From positions 62,001-126,000 of the forward strand of contig NZ_JAKSYI010000112.1 in assembly GCF_022829285.1 (NCBI RefSeq): 64,000 nucleotides of DNA. The letters are read 5' to 3'. Below the pieces are notes generated by a model. It saw only the letters and a program-made list of their open reading frames with translations. It ran no database searches and had not been told where the DNA came from. The stretch is from Methylobacterium sp. J-078 (lineage in GTDB: Bacteria > Pseudomonadota > Alphaproteobacteria > Rhizobiales > Beijerinckiaceae). Positions 44,978-54,611 of this stretch are shown here, one piece after another (positions within the stretch are counted from its first letter, which is position 1; each line of letters starts with the position of its first letter). Position numbers and translations under genes: made by a program.

Positions 44978-45475
44978 ATGGTGGATACGGTCCCGAGTTG
45001 GTCGGACGAGCGCGTCGACCATCTGCGCAGGCTGTGGGAGGAGGGCCTGAGCGCCAGCCAGATCGCCACGCAGCTCGGCGGGGTCACCCGCAACGCGGTC
45101 ATCGGCAAGATCCACCGCCTCGGCCTCTCGGGCCGGGTCAAGTCGGCCGAGATGGCAGCCGGCATGCCGCGCCCGAATTCCAACGACGCCGCGACGGACG
45201 CCGAGGACGCGATCCCGATGGGCGAGATGCCGATCGCGGCCCTCTCGGCGTCGACGGTCGCCCCGGTGGCGCTCTCGATCACCCGCCGCGTGACGATCAT
45301 GGACCTGCGCGAATCCATGTGCCGCTGGCCGATCGGCGATCCGACGGCGCCGGACTTCCACTATTGCGGCGACCGGTCGATCACCGGCCTGCCCTACTGC
45401 ACCACGCACGCGCAGATCGCCTATCAGCCGGCCGCCGAGCGCAAGCGCGACCGCCGCATCGGCGGATTCCGCTGA
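44978..45475 (+). CDS. gcrA: cell-cycle regulator GcrA
   Basis: GcrA works with sigma-70 at promoters bearing CcrM-methylated GANTC sites in alphaproteobacteria and controls cell-cycle genes. The 165-residue product has the opening helix-turn-helix (WSDERVDHLRRLWEEGLSAS and NAVIGKIHRLGLSGR, residues 8-55). The C-terminal domain has CRWPIGDP and YCGDRSITGLPYCTTHA, including its cysteines. A linker with Asp/Ala/Met lies between. ATG 44978 has GGAGGGGG upstream. The next plus gene is small and unknown. Confidence 0.93.
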   Translation: MVDTVPSWSDERVDHLRRLWEEGLSASQIATQLGGVTRNAVIGKIHRLGLSGRVKSAEMAAGMPRPNSNDAATDAEDAIPMGEMPIAALSASTVAPVALSITRRVTIMDLRESMCRWPIGDPTAPDFHYCGDRSITGLPYCTTHAQIAYQPAAERKRDRRIGGFR

Positions 45476-45565
45476 TCCCGCATCGCGGGCGGATGGCACG
45501 GTTTCGCCACGTCGCGCGTTGGTTTCCATCGCCGGTTCCCGACCGGCGCGGGAAGGTGATCAACC

Positions 45566-45808
45566 GTGACGGAGACATCGAGCACCACCGACGAGGCAGA
45601 GGCTGCCTTCCTCGACCTCCACGCGCAGCGTGAGGATCTCGAGCGGCAATTGTCCATGGCGCGGATGCGCCAGCAGTTCGGCACCGGCCAGGACGATGTC
45701 GAGCGCGCCGGCAGCGAGGAGAAGACGCTCCTGCTCAGCCTGGACCGGGTCCTGACGCAGATCCGGGCGGCGGAGTACAGGCGCCGGCCGAACTCGCGTC
45801 GCTGGTAG
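45566..45808 (+). CDS. small helical hypothetical protein
   Basis: The 80-residue product is mostly charged and predicted helical, with a likely coiled coil around residues 12-70 (AFLDLHAQREDLERQLSMAR and the TLLLSLDRVLTQIRAAEY region). A GTG start at 45566 has GGAAGG at about 8 bases. It lies between gcrA and the NepR-like gene, with which it is convergent at a 5-base gap. No family is recognised. Confidence 0.5.
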   Translation: MTETSSTTDEAEAAFLDLHAQREDLERQLSMARMRQQFGTGQDDVERAGSEEKTLLLSLDRVLTQIRAAEYRRRPNSRRW

Positions 45809-45813
45809 GCGGG

Positions 45814-46023
45814 TCAGTCCATCCGGCGCCGGTCGCGCTCCTTGTGCCGAAGGCGCAGGAGCAGGTCGATCTGGCTGTCCGGGATCGGCTGGGTGTCGCA
45901 GGTTTCTTCGTAGATCGAGCGCAGGGCCGTCCCGAGCCGGTAGCGCGTGTCGTCGGGCAGGTTCGGTTGGCACGCATTCTCGAGCGCGGCCTCCCTCTCG
46001 CCGTCGCAAATCCTCTGGTCCAA
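45814..46023 (-). CDS. NepR-like anti-sigma factor (possible)
   Basis: The 69-residue product contains a segment that fits the NepR core: a helix beginning LGTALRSIYEET, then PIPDSQIDLLLRL (about residues 31-58). NepR proteins bind the EcfG sigma factor and are relieved by phosphorylated PhyR in the general stress response. The flanks are short and charged. A TTG start at 46023 is the furthest available. No phyR, ecfG or histidine kinase gene is next to it, so it would be an orphan or a second copy. Identification is from pattern memory, not a search. Confidence 0.5.
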   Translation of the reverse strand: MDQRICDGEREAALENACQPNLPDDTRYRLGTALRSIYEETCDTQPIPDSQIDLLLRLRHKERDRRRMD

Positions 46024-46142
46024 CGTCTCAGTCCCTCGTTCGAGCGATCCAACGCCGGCGCCGAATCGGAGCGCACTCGCCGTTTATCGAGTGTCACCGA
46101 ACGTGGTTAAGGAAGGGTTAAAGTCAGGTTGACGGCACGCGT

Positions 46143-47810
46143 TCAGGCGTCGGCCGCCTGGAGCAGGCGCGCGGCGGCGGCCCGCGCCTCGTCCGTGACC
46201 GTGGCACCGGCCAGCATCCGGGCGATCTCCTCGCGCCGGGCCGGGGCCTCGAGGGAGGCGACCCGGGTTGCGACCCGGTCGCTGCCCTTGACCGGGTCCT
46301 TGGCGATGAGGAAGTGCGTCACCGCGCGCGCCGCCACCTGGGGCGCGTGGGTCACCGCCACCACCTGGACGCGGGTCGACAGGCGTCCGAGGCGGGCGCC
46401 GATTGCATCCGCAACCGCGCCGCCGACGCCGGTGTCGATCTCGTCGAAGATCAGGGTCGGGGCCGAGCCCTTGTCGGCCAGCACCACCTTGAGGGCGAGC
46501 ATGAAGCGGGAGAGCTCGCCACCGGAGGCGACCTTCATCATCGGGCCCGGCCGGGTCCCCGGATTGGTCTGGGCCCAGAACTCGACCCGGTCCATGCCGG
46601 CGGGATCGCGGGATTCCGGATCGGTGGCGATCTCGGTGATGAAGCGGGCGCGCTCCAGCTTGAGCGGAGGCAGTTCCGCCTTCACCGCCGCGTCGAGGGC
46701 CTTGGCCGCACGCCTGCGCCCCTCCGTCAGCCGGGTGGCGGCCTTGGCATAGGCGGCCTCCGCCTCGGCCAGGGTCTGTTCCAGGCCCGCCATGGCCTCC
46801 TCGCCCGCGTCGATGGCGGCCACATCCGCCGCGTAGCGCTCACGCAGGGCGGCCAGATCGTCGACCGGAACCTGGTACTTGCGCGAGGCGGCGCGGAGCG
46901 CGAACAGCCGCTCTTCCACCCGCTCCAGTTCGCGCGGATCGAACTCCGCCTCGCGCAGGGCGACGTCGAGGATGGTGTGGGCCTCGTCGAGGGCGGTCAG
47001 GGCGGTGTCAAGGGCGGCGACGCAGGGCTCGACCAGGGCGGGCAGTTGCGCGGACCGCCGCTCCAGCTTGCGCAGGGCCGAGGAGAGGTGGGACACGATG
47101 GCGCCGCCGGAGGCCTCGATGGCCTCGTTGAGTTCGCGCGCGACCTTCTCGCTCTGCTGCATCACCGTGCGGCGCTCGGCCAGGGTGGTCTCCTCGCTCG
47201 CCTCGGGCGCCAGAATCTCCAGTTCGGCGACCGCGTGGCGCAGGAAATCGGCTTCCTTAGCGGCAGCCTCCACGCGGGCGCGGTGCTCCGACAGGGCGCT
47301 GCGCGCAGCCTTCACCCGCCGGGCCGCCGCCGTCACCTGTCCGAGCGGCCCTTGCAAGCCGCCGAAGGCGTCGAGGATGGCGCGGTGAGTGGTGGGATCG
47401 GCAAGCGCCCGGTCGTCGTGCTGCCCGTGGATCTCCACGAGGGCCGCGCCGATGGCCCGCAGGACCTGCACGCCCACGGCCTGGTCGTTGACGAAGGCGC
47501 GGGTGCGCCCGTCGGCCATCTGCACGCGGCGCAGGATGAGGTCGCCCTCGGTATCGATCTCGGCCTCGGCCGCGAGCGCCCGCGCCGCATGGTCGAGGGG
47601 CACGTCGAACACGGCGGTGACGGCGCCCTGCCCTTCCCCGTGGCGCACGAGGCGGCCGTCGCCGCGCCCGCCCAGCGCCAGGGCGAAAGCATCGAGCAGG
47701 ATCGATTTGCCCGCGCCCGTCTCGCCGGTCAGGACGCTGAGTCCATCGCGAAAATTCAGGACGAGCTTGTCGATGAGAACGATGTCGCGGATCGCGAGCT
47801 GGCTCAGCAT
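46143..47810 (-). CDS. recN: DNA repair protein RecN
   Basis: RecN is an SMC-like ATPase that helps double-strand break repair. The 555-residue product has Walker A GETGAGKS at 29-36, long coiled-coil segments (about 155-370) with a hinge in between, and a C-terminal head with LSRFMLALKVV, Walker B TLIFDEIDTGVGG and VTHAPQVAA. Length is normal. It follows bamD on the same strand with a 131-base gap that holds a terminator. Confidence 0.95.
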   Translation of the reverse strand: MLSQLAIRDIVLIDKLVLNFRDGLSVLTGETGAGKSILLDAFALALGGRGDGRLVRHGEGQGAVTAVFDVPLDHAARALAAEAEIDTEGDLILRRVQMADGRTRAFVNDQAVGVQVLRAIGAALVEIHGQHDDRALADPTTHRAILDAFGGLQGPLGQVTAAARRVKAARSALSEHRARVEAAAKEADFLRHAVAELEILAPEASEETTLAERRTVMQQSEKVARELNEAIEASGGAIVSHLSSALRKLERRSAQLPALVEPCVAALDTALTALDEAHTILDVALREAEFDPRELERVEERLFALRAASRKYQVPVDDLAALRERYAADVAAIDAGEEAMAGLEQTLAEAEAAYAKAATRLTEGRRRAAKALDAAVKAELPPLKLERARFITEIATDPESRDPAGMDRVEFWAQTNPGTRPGPMMKVASGGELSRFMLALKVVLADKGSAPTLIFDEIDTGVGGAVADAIGARLGRLSTRVQVVAVTHAPQVAARAVTHFLIAKDPVKGSDRVATRVASLEAPARREEIARMLAGATVTDEARAAAARLLQAADA

Positions 47811-47877
47811 GCCGCGTCTGGGGTCCCGTTGTGAACGCTGGCGCCGTGTTTACGGCGAAGTGCCGCCGGCTTCACGC

Positions 47878-47907
47878 AAAAAGATGCCGCCCCCCTCGGG
47901 GAGCGGC
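47878..47907 (-). terminator. factor-independent terminator after bamD
   Basis: On the minus strand, GCCGCTCCCC and GGGGGGCGGC (within 47886-47907) form a strong stem with a short loop, followed by ATCTTTTT (47878-47885). It lies 35 bases after the bamD stop at 47942, so recN probably has its own promoter. Confidence 0.75.
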
Positions 47908-47941
47908 AAAGCGGCACTCGACGGGCGTGGAATGTGGAGAC

Positions 47942-48820
47942 CTACTGGGCCTCGGCGGTGCGCCCGATGACGCCGCGATAGACCTTGCTGAGCCAGGAGG
48001 TCTTCTCCTCGCGCGGCTCCAGGCCACCGTTCTGCAGGAGCGCGTGGGCGTCCTTGTACCAGGGGCTGTCGGGGAAGTTGTGGCCGAGCACGGCGGCGGC
48101 GGTCTGCGCCTCCTGGGTCAGGCCCAGCGCCATGTAGGCCTCGGTCAGACGCTCCAGAGCCTCCTCGGCGTGGCGGGTCGTCTGGTACTTGCTGACCACG
48201 TCGCGGAACCGGTTGATCGCGGCGGGGAAGTTGCGGCGCTCGAGGTAGAAGCGCCCGACCTCCATCTCCTTGCCGGCGAGCTGGTCGCGGGTGATCTGGA
48301 TCTTGGCCTTGGCGTCGGCGGCGTATTCAGAGGTCGGATACTTCTGGACGAGCTCCTGCAGGCCGGCGAGCGCCTTCTCGGAGCGGTCCTGGTCGCGGGT
48401 CACGTCCGGGATCTGCTTATAGTGCGACATCGCCATGAGGTACTGGGCGTAGGCCGCGTCCTTGCTCGCCGGGTGGCGCTGCAGGTAGCGCTTCGAGGCG
48501 TTGATCGCGTCGTCGTACTTCGCGCCCTCGTAGTTCGAGTAGGCGGTCATCAGGAGCGCTTTGCGCGACCAGTCGGAGTAGCTGTAGGCCTTGTCGAGTT
48601 CGCCGAACTTCTTCGAGGCGCCCTCGTAGTCCTTGTCTTCCATGCGCGCCAGGCCCTCGCTGTAGAGCTTGTCGGCGGGAACGTCCGGGATGACCTCGGG
48701 CTTGTACTTCTCGGCGAAGGGATTGATCGAGTCGAGGGCGTCGCAGCCACCCAGGCCGAGGCCGCACAGGGTCACCAGCACGGCCGCCATCGCACCGCTC
48801 TTGGGTTGGTTCAGGCGCAT
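47942..48820 (-). CDS. bamD: outer membrane assembly lipoprotein BamD
   Basis: BamD is the essential TPR lipoprotein of the BAM complex that folds outer-membrane proteins. The 292-residue product has a lipoprotein signal with cysteine C26 in LGLGGCDAL and then tetratricopeptide repeats (about residues 48-250) with YSEGLARMEDKDYEGA and ALLMTAYSNYEGAKYDDA. The order lpxC-bamD-recN after ftsZ is the common alphaproteobacterial one. ATG 48820 is used. It lies 223 bases after lpxC. Confidence 0.93.
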   Translation of the reverse strand: MRLNQPKSGAMAAVLVTLCGLGLGGCDALDSINPFAEKYKPEVIPDVPADKLYSEGLARMEDKDYEGASKKFGELDKAYSYSDWSRKALLMTAYSNYEGAKYDDAINASKRYLQRHPASKDAAYAQYLMAMSHYKQIPDVTRDQDRSEKALAGLQELVQKYPTSEYAADAKAKIQITRDQLAGKEMEVGRFYLERRNFPAAINRFRDVVSKYQTTRHAEEALERLTEAYMALGLTQEAQTAAAVLGHNFPDSPWYKDAHALLQNGGLEPREEKTSWLSKVYRGVIGRTAEAQ

Positions 48821-49043
48821 TCCGGTCTTCCCCCAACAGACGGGCCTGTTCTCAGGCGCGCGTCGTCAAGCCATCACAGTCAGGTCGGTCGCGTGGCTGA
48901 CGGCCTCATGCCACGATCCGGGTGCGTTGCACACCGGACGGACGTCCCGTTTCACGCTGGATTCACCGTGGCGGGCGATTTGGGCGCGAAAGCGGCGGGC
49001 GGGCCACGCCCTTAACAGAAAGGAGAGGTGTGTGTCGGTGGCG

Positions 49044-49991
49044 CTACAGATCGCCGACGAAGGCGGCGATGCCGAGGCTGGCGCCGAACTCGGTCAGGCT
49101 GGTCTCGCGGCGGGTGCTGGCGCTCTCGACGATGGCATAATTGGCGCGATCGGAGAACAGGGCCGTGAGGACGCCGACATTCATGCGGTGGCCGCCGCAA
49201 TAGGAGCGGTAGCCGCCCTGGAGCGGCAGGCCCGCGAGGGCGAGGTCACCCACCGCGTCGAGGAACTTGTGCCGGACGAACTCGTCGGCGTAGCGCAGGC
49301 CCTCGGGGTTGACGACCGCGGTCTCGCCGACCGCGACAGTGTTCTCGAGGGACGCGCCGAGGGCGAAGCCCGCCTTCCAGTAGCGCTCCACGTCGCGCAT
49401 CATGCCGAAGGTGCGGGCGCCGGCGATCTCGCGGCGGTAGGCGGCGGGGGTGAGGTCCATCGCCTTGCGGCTGCGGCCGATCACCGGGTTCTCGAAATCG
49501 ATCTCGACGTCGAGGCGGAAGCCCCGGTCGATGGGGCGGAGCTCGGCGAAGGCGCGGCCGACCTCGATGCGGACGGAGCGGAGCACCTTGATCCAGCGGC
49601 GGGGCGCGCCGCACGGCGCGATCCCGACGGCGTCGATGGCCTGTACGTAGGGAAGCGCGCTGCCGTCGAGGATCGGCATCTCGGGGCCGTCGATCTCGAC
49701 GAGGACGTTGTCGATCCCCAGGCCGTAGAGCGCCGACATCAGGTGCTCGATGGTGGCGACCGCGCCGCTCTCGACGTCACCGATCACGGTGCAGAGCTCG
49801 GTGGCGGAGACGCAGGCGTGGTGGGCCTTGATCAGACGGTCGTTGCCGGTGGGCATTCCGGTGCGGAGGAACGCGATGCCGTGATTGGCGGGCGCCGGAT
49901 GCAGCGTGATCTCGACCGGGTTTCCGGAATGGACGCCGATGCCGCTCAGGGTCGCGGGGGCTTTGAGAGTTGTCTGTTGGTTCGTTCGCAT
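49044..49991 (-). CDS. lpxC: UDP-3-O-acyl-N-acetylglucosamine deacetylase
   Basis: LpxC performs the committed step of lipid A synthesis with a zinc ion. The 315-residue product has HLMSALYG near 75-82 with a metal histidine, DGSALPYV, and HKFLDAVGD near 235-243 with the other metal ligands. The C-terminal end is full. ATG 49991 is chosen because GAGGG lies six bases upstream; an ATG 17 codons earlier with AGGGG upstream is possible. It follows ftsZ after a 328-base gap containing a stem-loop terminator. Confidence 0.93.
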   Translation of the reverse strand: MRTNQQTTLKAPATLSGIGVHSGNPVEITLHPAPANHGIAFLRTGMPTGNDRLIKAHHACVSATELCTVIGDVESGAVATIEHLMSALYGLGIDNVLVEIDGPEMPILDGSALPYVQAIDAVGIAPCGAPRRWIKVLRSVRIEVGRAFAELRPIDRGFRLDVEIDFENPVIGRSRKAMDLTPAAYRREIAGARTFGMMRDVERYWKAGFALGASLENTVAVGETAVVNPEGLRYADEFVRHKFLDAVGDLALAGLPLQGGYRSYCGGHRMNVGVLTALFSDRANYAIVESASTRRETSLTEFGASLGIAAFVGDL

Positions 49992-50319
49992 TCCATAGCC
50001 CTCGGCCGTGATCGGGCGTGCCCATCCCGTCGGGATAGGCATTCAGCCCCTGGCGATCCGTCCGCTGCTTGAAGCCCCTGCCGGCGCTTGACGGTCTGAA
50101 ACCGCCGCGCCTGTCGTTCCAAAATTCGTATAGCTGCGCCGCAAAGCGAGGCCAAATCACGGATTCTTACGTACTGTTACAGCCGCGGTTTCGTCAGGCG
50201 ATTCCGAAAGCCTTTTGATAACAGTAGCTTGAGAACAAGCATGGCCCGGAGCCGTGGGGCTCCGGGCCTGTGACTGAAATACCTCAGCCGATGGGTCGTG
50301 GGGCGTCGGACGACCGGCT
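49992..50319. other. 328-base intergenic region between ftsZ and lpxC
   Basis: It holds the ftsZ terminator stem-loop (listed separately), two GANTC sites (50162-50166 and 50200-50204) in the A+T-richer half nearer lpxC, and probably the lpxC promoter. No gene is supported. An alternative start for lpxC lies at 50042. Confidence 0.5.
50244..50267 (-). terminator. stem-loop after ftsZ, probable terminator
   Basis: GCCCGGAGCC (50244-50253) and GGCTCCGGGC (50258-50267) form a perfect 10-bp stem with a 4-base loop, 53 bases after the ftsZ stop. On the minus strand it is followed by CATGCTTGTTCTC, with only a weak T-rich stretch. Confidence 0.55.
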
Positions 50320-52095
50320 TCAGTTGGCCTGGCGGCGCAGGAAGGCCGGGATTTCGAGCTGGTCGTCGTCCATCATCCGGGGCTGGGGCGCGACGCGGCC
50401 CTGGGGATCCAGGTTGCCCTGGGCCGGGCGATAGGCCGGCGGTGCCTGCACCGGCGCACGCCGGGGCGCTTCCACGGGGGCGGCGGCCTGGGGCATCGGG
50501 GCGGGGGCGCGCATCGGCGGAAGCGGTGCGGCCTCGGCCTCCTCACGGCGACCGCCGAACCCCACGGTGGCCAGGCGGCGCAGCAGGGTCATGCGCTTGG
50601 AATCCCCGGCCGGCTCGGCCGGCTGCTCCTCGCGGGCCCGGAGCTGGGCCTGGGCGGGAAGCGGCAGGTCCTGGATCTGCGGCATGCGGGGAGCGCGGGC
50701 GACGGCCACGGCCGGACGCGGCGGCACGAACGGACCGGCGGCCAGCTGCGGGGCGGGCTCGGGGGCGGCGACCGGGGCGGGCTCGTACGCCATGGCGGCG
50801 CGGGGCTGCGTCTGGGTCAGCATCACCTCGTCGCGCATCACGGGCGCCTGCGGCAGGTCCACCCGCATCGGCTCGGGCGCGAAGGCGACCGGCTCCGGCG
50901 CGCGGGGCGCCTGCATCGGCGCCGGGGCCTGGACCGGAGCGGCCTGGACCGGTGCCGCAGCGGGAGCCGCCGGGGCGGCTACGGGCTGCTCCTGTCCGGC
51001 GGGGCGAAAGGTCGGCGCGGGCTGTGCCGCCCGCGCCCTCGCTTCCGCTCGCAGACGCTCGGCGACCTCGGCGATGCGCTGCTCGGTCTGCACGATGTCG
51101 GGGTTGTTCTGGGAGTTGGCGGCGATCAGGGCCGGCTCGATGCCGGTGGCGACCACCGAGACGCGGATGATGCCGTCGAGGCTCTCGTCGAAGGTGGCGC
51201 CGAGGATGATGTTGGCCTCGGAATCGACCTCCTCGCGGATGCGGGTGGCGGCCTCGTCGAGCTCATACAGGGTCAGGTCGTTGCCGCCGGTGATCGAGAT
51301 CAGCAGCCCGCGCGCGCCCTTCATCGAGACTTCGTCGAGGAGCGGGTTGGCGATGGCCGCTTCCGCCGCCCGGTTGGCGCGGTTCTCGCCCGAGGCCTCG
51401 CCGGTGCCCATCATGGCCTTGCCCATGCCGCGCATGATGGCGCGCACGTCGGCGAAGTCGAGGTTGATCAGGCCTTCCTTGACCATCAGGTCGGTGATGC
51501 AGGCGACGCCCGAGTAGAGCACCTGGTCGGCCATCGCGAAGGCGTCGGCGAAGGTGGTCTTCTCATTGGCGACCCGGAACAGGTTCTGGTTCGGGATCAC
51601 GATGAGGGTGTCGACGGCGGCCTGGAGCTCCTGGATGCCGGCCTCGGCCGTGCGCATCCGGCGCATGCCCTCGAACTGGAACGGCTTCGTCACGACGCCG
51701 ACGGTGAGGATGCCCATGTCACGCGCCGCGCGGGCGATGACCGGGGCCGCGCCCGTGCCGGTGCCGCCGCCCATGCCGGCGGTGATGAAGCACATGTGGG
51801 CGCCCGAGAGCTGGTCGCGGATCTCGTCGATGACCTCGTCGGCCGCGGCCGAGCCGACCTCGGGGTGCGAACCGGCGCCGAGCCCCTGCGTCACGCTGAG
51901 ACCCATCTGGATCACGCGCTCGGCCTTGGACGAGGTGAGCGCCTGGGCATCGGTGTTGGCGACCACGAACTCGCAGCCCAGAAGGCCCGACTCGATCATG
52001 TTGTTCACGGCGTTGCCGCCGGCTCCGCCGACACCGAAGACGGTGATGCGGGGCTTCAGTTCCCGGATATCCGGCGCCTGCAGACTGATGGCCAT
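50320..52095 (-). CDS. ftsZ: cell division protein FtsZ
   Basis: FtsZ forms the cytokinetic ring. The 591-residue product has the GTPase core (1-320) with GGGTGTG at 109-115 and NTDAQAL near 47-53, a Pro/Ala/Gln-rich linker of about 230 residues (about 335-575), and the conserved C-terminal tail [16 protein letters not shown], which binds FtsA and others. ATG 52095 is preceded by GAGAGGCTCG. The long linker is typical of alphaproteobacteria. It is followed by a terminator at 50244-50267. A GANTC site lies 61 bases upstream of the start. Confidence 0.96.
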   Translation of the reverse strand: MAISLQAPDIRELKPRITVFGVGGAGGNAVNNMIESGLLGCEFVVANTDAQALTSSKAERVIQMGLSVTQGLGAGSHPEVGSAAADEVIDEIRDQLSGAHMCFITAGMGGGTGTGAAPVIARAARDMGILTVGVVTKPFQFEGMRRMRTAEAGIQELQAAVDTLIVIPNQNLFRVANEKTTFADAFAMADQVLYSGVACITDLMVKEGLINLDFADVRAIMRGMGKAMMGTGEASGENRANRAAEAAIANPLLDEVSMKGARGLLISITGGNDLTLYELDEAATRIREEVDSEANIILGATFDESLDGIIRVSVVATGIEPALIAANSQNNPDIVQTEQRIAEVAERLRAEARARAAQPAPTFRPAGQEQPVAAPAAPAAAPVQAAPVQAPAPMQAPRAPEPVAFAPEPMRVDLPQAPVMRDEVMLTQTQPRAAMAYEPAPVAAPEPAPQLAAGPFVPPRPAVAVARAPRMPQIQDLPLPAQAQLRAREEQPAEPAGDSKRMTLLRRLATVGFGGRREEAEAAPLPPMRAPAPMPQAAAPVEAPRRAPVQAPPAYRPAQGNLDPQGRVAPQPRMMDDDQLEIPAFLRRQAN

Positions 52096-52214
52096 GGTGT
52101 CGAGCCTCTCGTGCCTTTCACGTTTCATTTGACGCCTCGGGTTGAGGGAGGCGCCGATTCTCGTCTGGCCGTCCACGCCCACCCCGCGGGGTTTGGGGCG
52201 TGCCGGCGGTCGTC

Positions 52215-53537
52215 TCAGAAGCTCTCGCGGATCCAGCGTCCGACGCGCGAGAGGTAGCCGTCCGTCCCCGTGCCGGCGAAGGCGCCGTGCCCCCGCGGCT
52301 CGAAATGTTCCGCATGCGCCACCTGCGGGTAGACCAGCAGGCCCACCGCCGCCGAGAAGGCGGGCCCCTTGGCCGCCTCGGGCAGGCCCCGGATGCCGAG
52401 GGGCCGGCCGATGCGGACCTGCCCCTCCATGACCCGGCGGGCCACCTCGGGCAGGCCGACGAGCTGGCTGGCGCCGCCGGTGAGCACGACGCGGCGCCCG
52501 GCCTGGGCGGAGAAGCCGGCGGCGCGCAGGCGGTCGCGCACCAGTTCCACCACCTCCTCGACGCGCGGGCGGATGATCCGCACGAGCTGCGAGCGCGGCA
52601 CGTGGGTCGGGGCGTCGCCCTCGTCCTCGCCGACCCCGTGGACCGCGATCATGTCGCGCTCGTCGGAGGCCGTGGCGATGGCCGAGCCGTAGAGGGTCTT
52701 GAGGCGCTCGGCCGCCGCGACCCGGGTGGAGAGGCCGCGGGCGATGTCCATGGTGACGTGGTGGCCGCCCACCGCCACCGCGTCGACGTGGACGAGGTGG
52801 CCGCCGGAGAACACGCCGACGCTGGTGGTGCCGCCGCCCATGTCGACCACGGCGACGCCCATCTCGGCCTCGTCGTCGACCAGCGCCGAGAGACCGGCGG
52901 CGTAGGGGGTGGCGATCACCGCCTCGACGCCGAGATGACAGTGCTCGACGGCGAGCATGAGGTTGCGGGCGGCGGCCGCCTCGCCGGTGACCACGTGGAG
53001 GTCGACGCCGAGCGCATCCCCCATCATGCCCGACGGATCGATGACCGCGCCCTGGCCGTCGATGGCGTAGCCGGTCGGCAGGGCGTGGAGCACGGCGCGG
53101 CCGGGGCTGACGCCGTGGGCCGAGGCGGTCTCCAGCACCCGCTCCACGTCCGTGCCCGTGACGGTGCCGGTGCGGGTGTTCACGCGGGCCTCGAAATGCT
53201 GCGAGCCGATGCGGCCGCCGGACATGTTGACGATGACCGACTGCACCTCGACCCGGGCCATGCGCTCGGCGGCGTGGACCGCCTGGCGGATGGCGGCCTC
53301 GGCCGATTCCAGATCGACGATGACGCCGCCCTTGAGCCCCTGCGAGCGCTGGTGGCCGATGCCGATGATGCGGGCGAAGTGGGTGCGCCCGCGCAGGGTG
53401 GTGAGCGCCTCGGCCGGCTGCAGCTCCGCGATGAGGCAGACGACCTTGCTCGTCCCGATGTCGAGCACCGAGAGGGTGGTGCTGCGCCGGGCGGAGAGAG
53501 GCTTCAGGCGTGGGGTGAGGCCGTGCTGATCGTGCAT
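52215..53537 (-). CDS. ftsA: cell division protein FtsA
   Basis: FtsA is the actin-like membrane tether of FtsZ. The 440-residue product has phosphate-1 [13 protein letters not shown] near 24-36, the phosphate-2 [14 protein letters not shown], the adenosine motif [15 protein letters not shown], and an amphipathic helix at the very end ([10 protein letters not shown]) for membrane binding. The order ftsQ, ftsA, ftsZ is standard. It begins 66 bases after the ftsQ stop. Confidence 0.95.
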   Translation of the reverse strand: MHDQHGLTPRLKPLSARRSTTLSVLDIGTSKVVCLIAELQPAEALTTLRGRTHFARIIGIGHQRSQGLKGGVIVDLESAEAAIRQAVHAAERMARVEVQSVIVNMSGGRIGSQHFEARVNTRTGTVTGTDVERVLETASAHGVSPGRAVLHALPTGYAIDGQGAVIDPSGMMGDALGVDLHVVTGEAAAARNLMLAVEHCHLGVEAVIATPYAAGLSALVDDEAEMGVAVVDMGGGTTSVGVFSGGHLVHVDAVAVGGHHVTMDIARGLSTRVAAAERLKTLYGSAIATASDERDMIAVHGVGEDEGDAPTHVPRSQLVRIIRPRVEEVVELVRDRLRAAGFSAQAGRRVVLTGGASQLVGLPEVARRVMEGQVRIGRPLGIRGLPEAAKGPAFSAAVGLLVYPQVAHAEHFEPRGHGAFAGTGTDGYLSRVGRWIRESF

Positions 53538-53603
53538 CGGGCTACCGGGTGACGGAGGTGAGGCGGGACAGATGAGCGCGCTGCGCCGGACGGATCGTGC
53601 GGC

Positions 53604-54611
53604 TCATGTGCTGGTTCCCTTGGCCTTCGGCTTCTTCTGGGCTTCCGCGCGGGCCGCGGCCGCCTCTTCGGTGAGGCGGACGACCACCCGGTCCGGCATG
53701 CGAAGGTCCACCGCGATGATGTCCTTCTCGAGGATGCGGTTGTCGCGCTCGAGCTTGACGAGGCGCGCCAGGGCCTCGGTCGCACCGGTCTCGGGCAGGC
53801 GGATGTCGACGCCGTCGAGCTTCAGGGTCCAGCGCCGGCCGGAGACGTAGGTGCCGGCCTTGACGCGCTCGGCGAGCGTGCCCGCCGCCTCGATCAGGGC
53901 GAGGTAGTCCTTGAGCTTGAGGTTGGCGTCGTCGCCGACCACGAGGGGTAAGGCGGCGTAGCGGTCGTCGCGCATCTGGTCGATCACCGTGCCGTCGGCG
54001 GCGATCACAGCGATCTCGCCGTTGCGCTGCCAGAGGGCGGCGGGCTCGCGCTCCACCTGGGTGATGACGATCTCGTTCGGGTAGACCTTGCGCACGGAGG
54101 CGCTGGCGATCAGCGGCACCGCCAGCAGGCGCTCGCGCGCTTCCGCCACGTCGAGGAACACCACCGAGGAGTGACCGTCGATGCCGGCGGCCTGGAGCAC
54201 TTCGCGCTCGTAGAGCCGGGCTATCCCAGAGATGGTGACGCGCTCGACGCCGAAACCGGCCAGCCGCGCCATGATGTCGAGGGGGCGGCCGTGCTCGGCG
54301 ACGAAGCGTTCGTAGCTGCCGCTGCCGACGAAGGCGGCGAGCGCCAGGGCCGCGAAGGAGACCGAGACCGCGGCCGTGCCGAGGTGGCGCGGAACGCGCC
54401 GCTCGATCGGAACGGCGAGGCGCGAGCGGCGGCCCGGCGGCGTGAAGCGGCGCAGGCGGGCAGCGAGCGCCGCACGGACGGAGGCGACCGTGCCGGCGGC
54501 TGGGCCCAGGAGACCCTGGCCCAGGAGACCCGGACCCAGGAGACCCTGGCCTTGGCCGCCGTGCGGACCTTCGGCCCCTACCGGCCCAACGTTGCGTCCT
54601 CCACCATCCAT
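53604..54611 (-). CDS. ftsQ: cell division protein FtsQ
   Basis: FtsQ is a bitopic division protein that links early and late divisome parts. The 335-residue product has a cytoplasmic N-terminus of about 75 residues, a membrane helix (about 77-97), a POTRA domain (about 118-190, with VERVTISGIARLYEREVL), and a C-terminal FtsQ domain with LPLVVGDDANLKL. The cytoplasmic part holds a GLLGP/GLLGQ repeat (see repeat at 54505-54549). Its start overlaps the ddlB end by 34 bases, which suggests coupling. Confidence 0.9.
   Translation of the reverse strand: MDGGGRNVGPVGAEGPHGGQGQGLLGPGLLGQGLLGPAAGTVASVRAALAARLRRFTPPGRRSRLAVPIERRVPRHLGTAAVSVSFAALALAAFVGSGSYERFVAEHGRPLDIMARLAGFGVERVTISGIARLYEREVLQAAGIDGHSSVVFLDVAEARERLLAVPLIASASVRKVYPNEIVITQVEREPAALWQRNGEIAVIAADGTVIDQMRDDRYAALPLVVGDDANLKLKDYLALIEAAGTLAERVKAGTYVSGRRWTLKLDGVDIRLPETGATEALARLVKLERDNRILEKDIIAVDLRMPDRVVVRLTEEAAAARAEAQKKPKAKGTST
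54505..54549. repeat. three 15-base tandem repeats in the ftsQ start
   Basis: Units at 54505-54519, 54520-54534 and 54535-54549 share CCCAGGAGACCC, the middle one differing in its last bases. On the minus strand they encode tandem GLLG(P/Q)G pentapeptides in the N-terminal cytoplasmic tail of FtsQ. The unit length of 15 keeps the frame if copies change. Confidence 0.9.
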
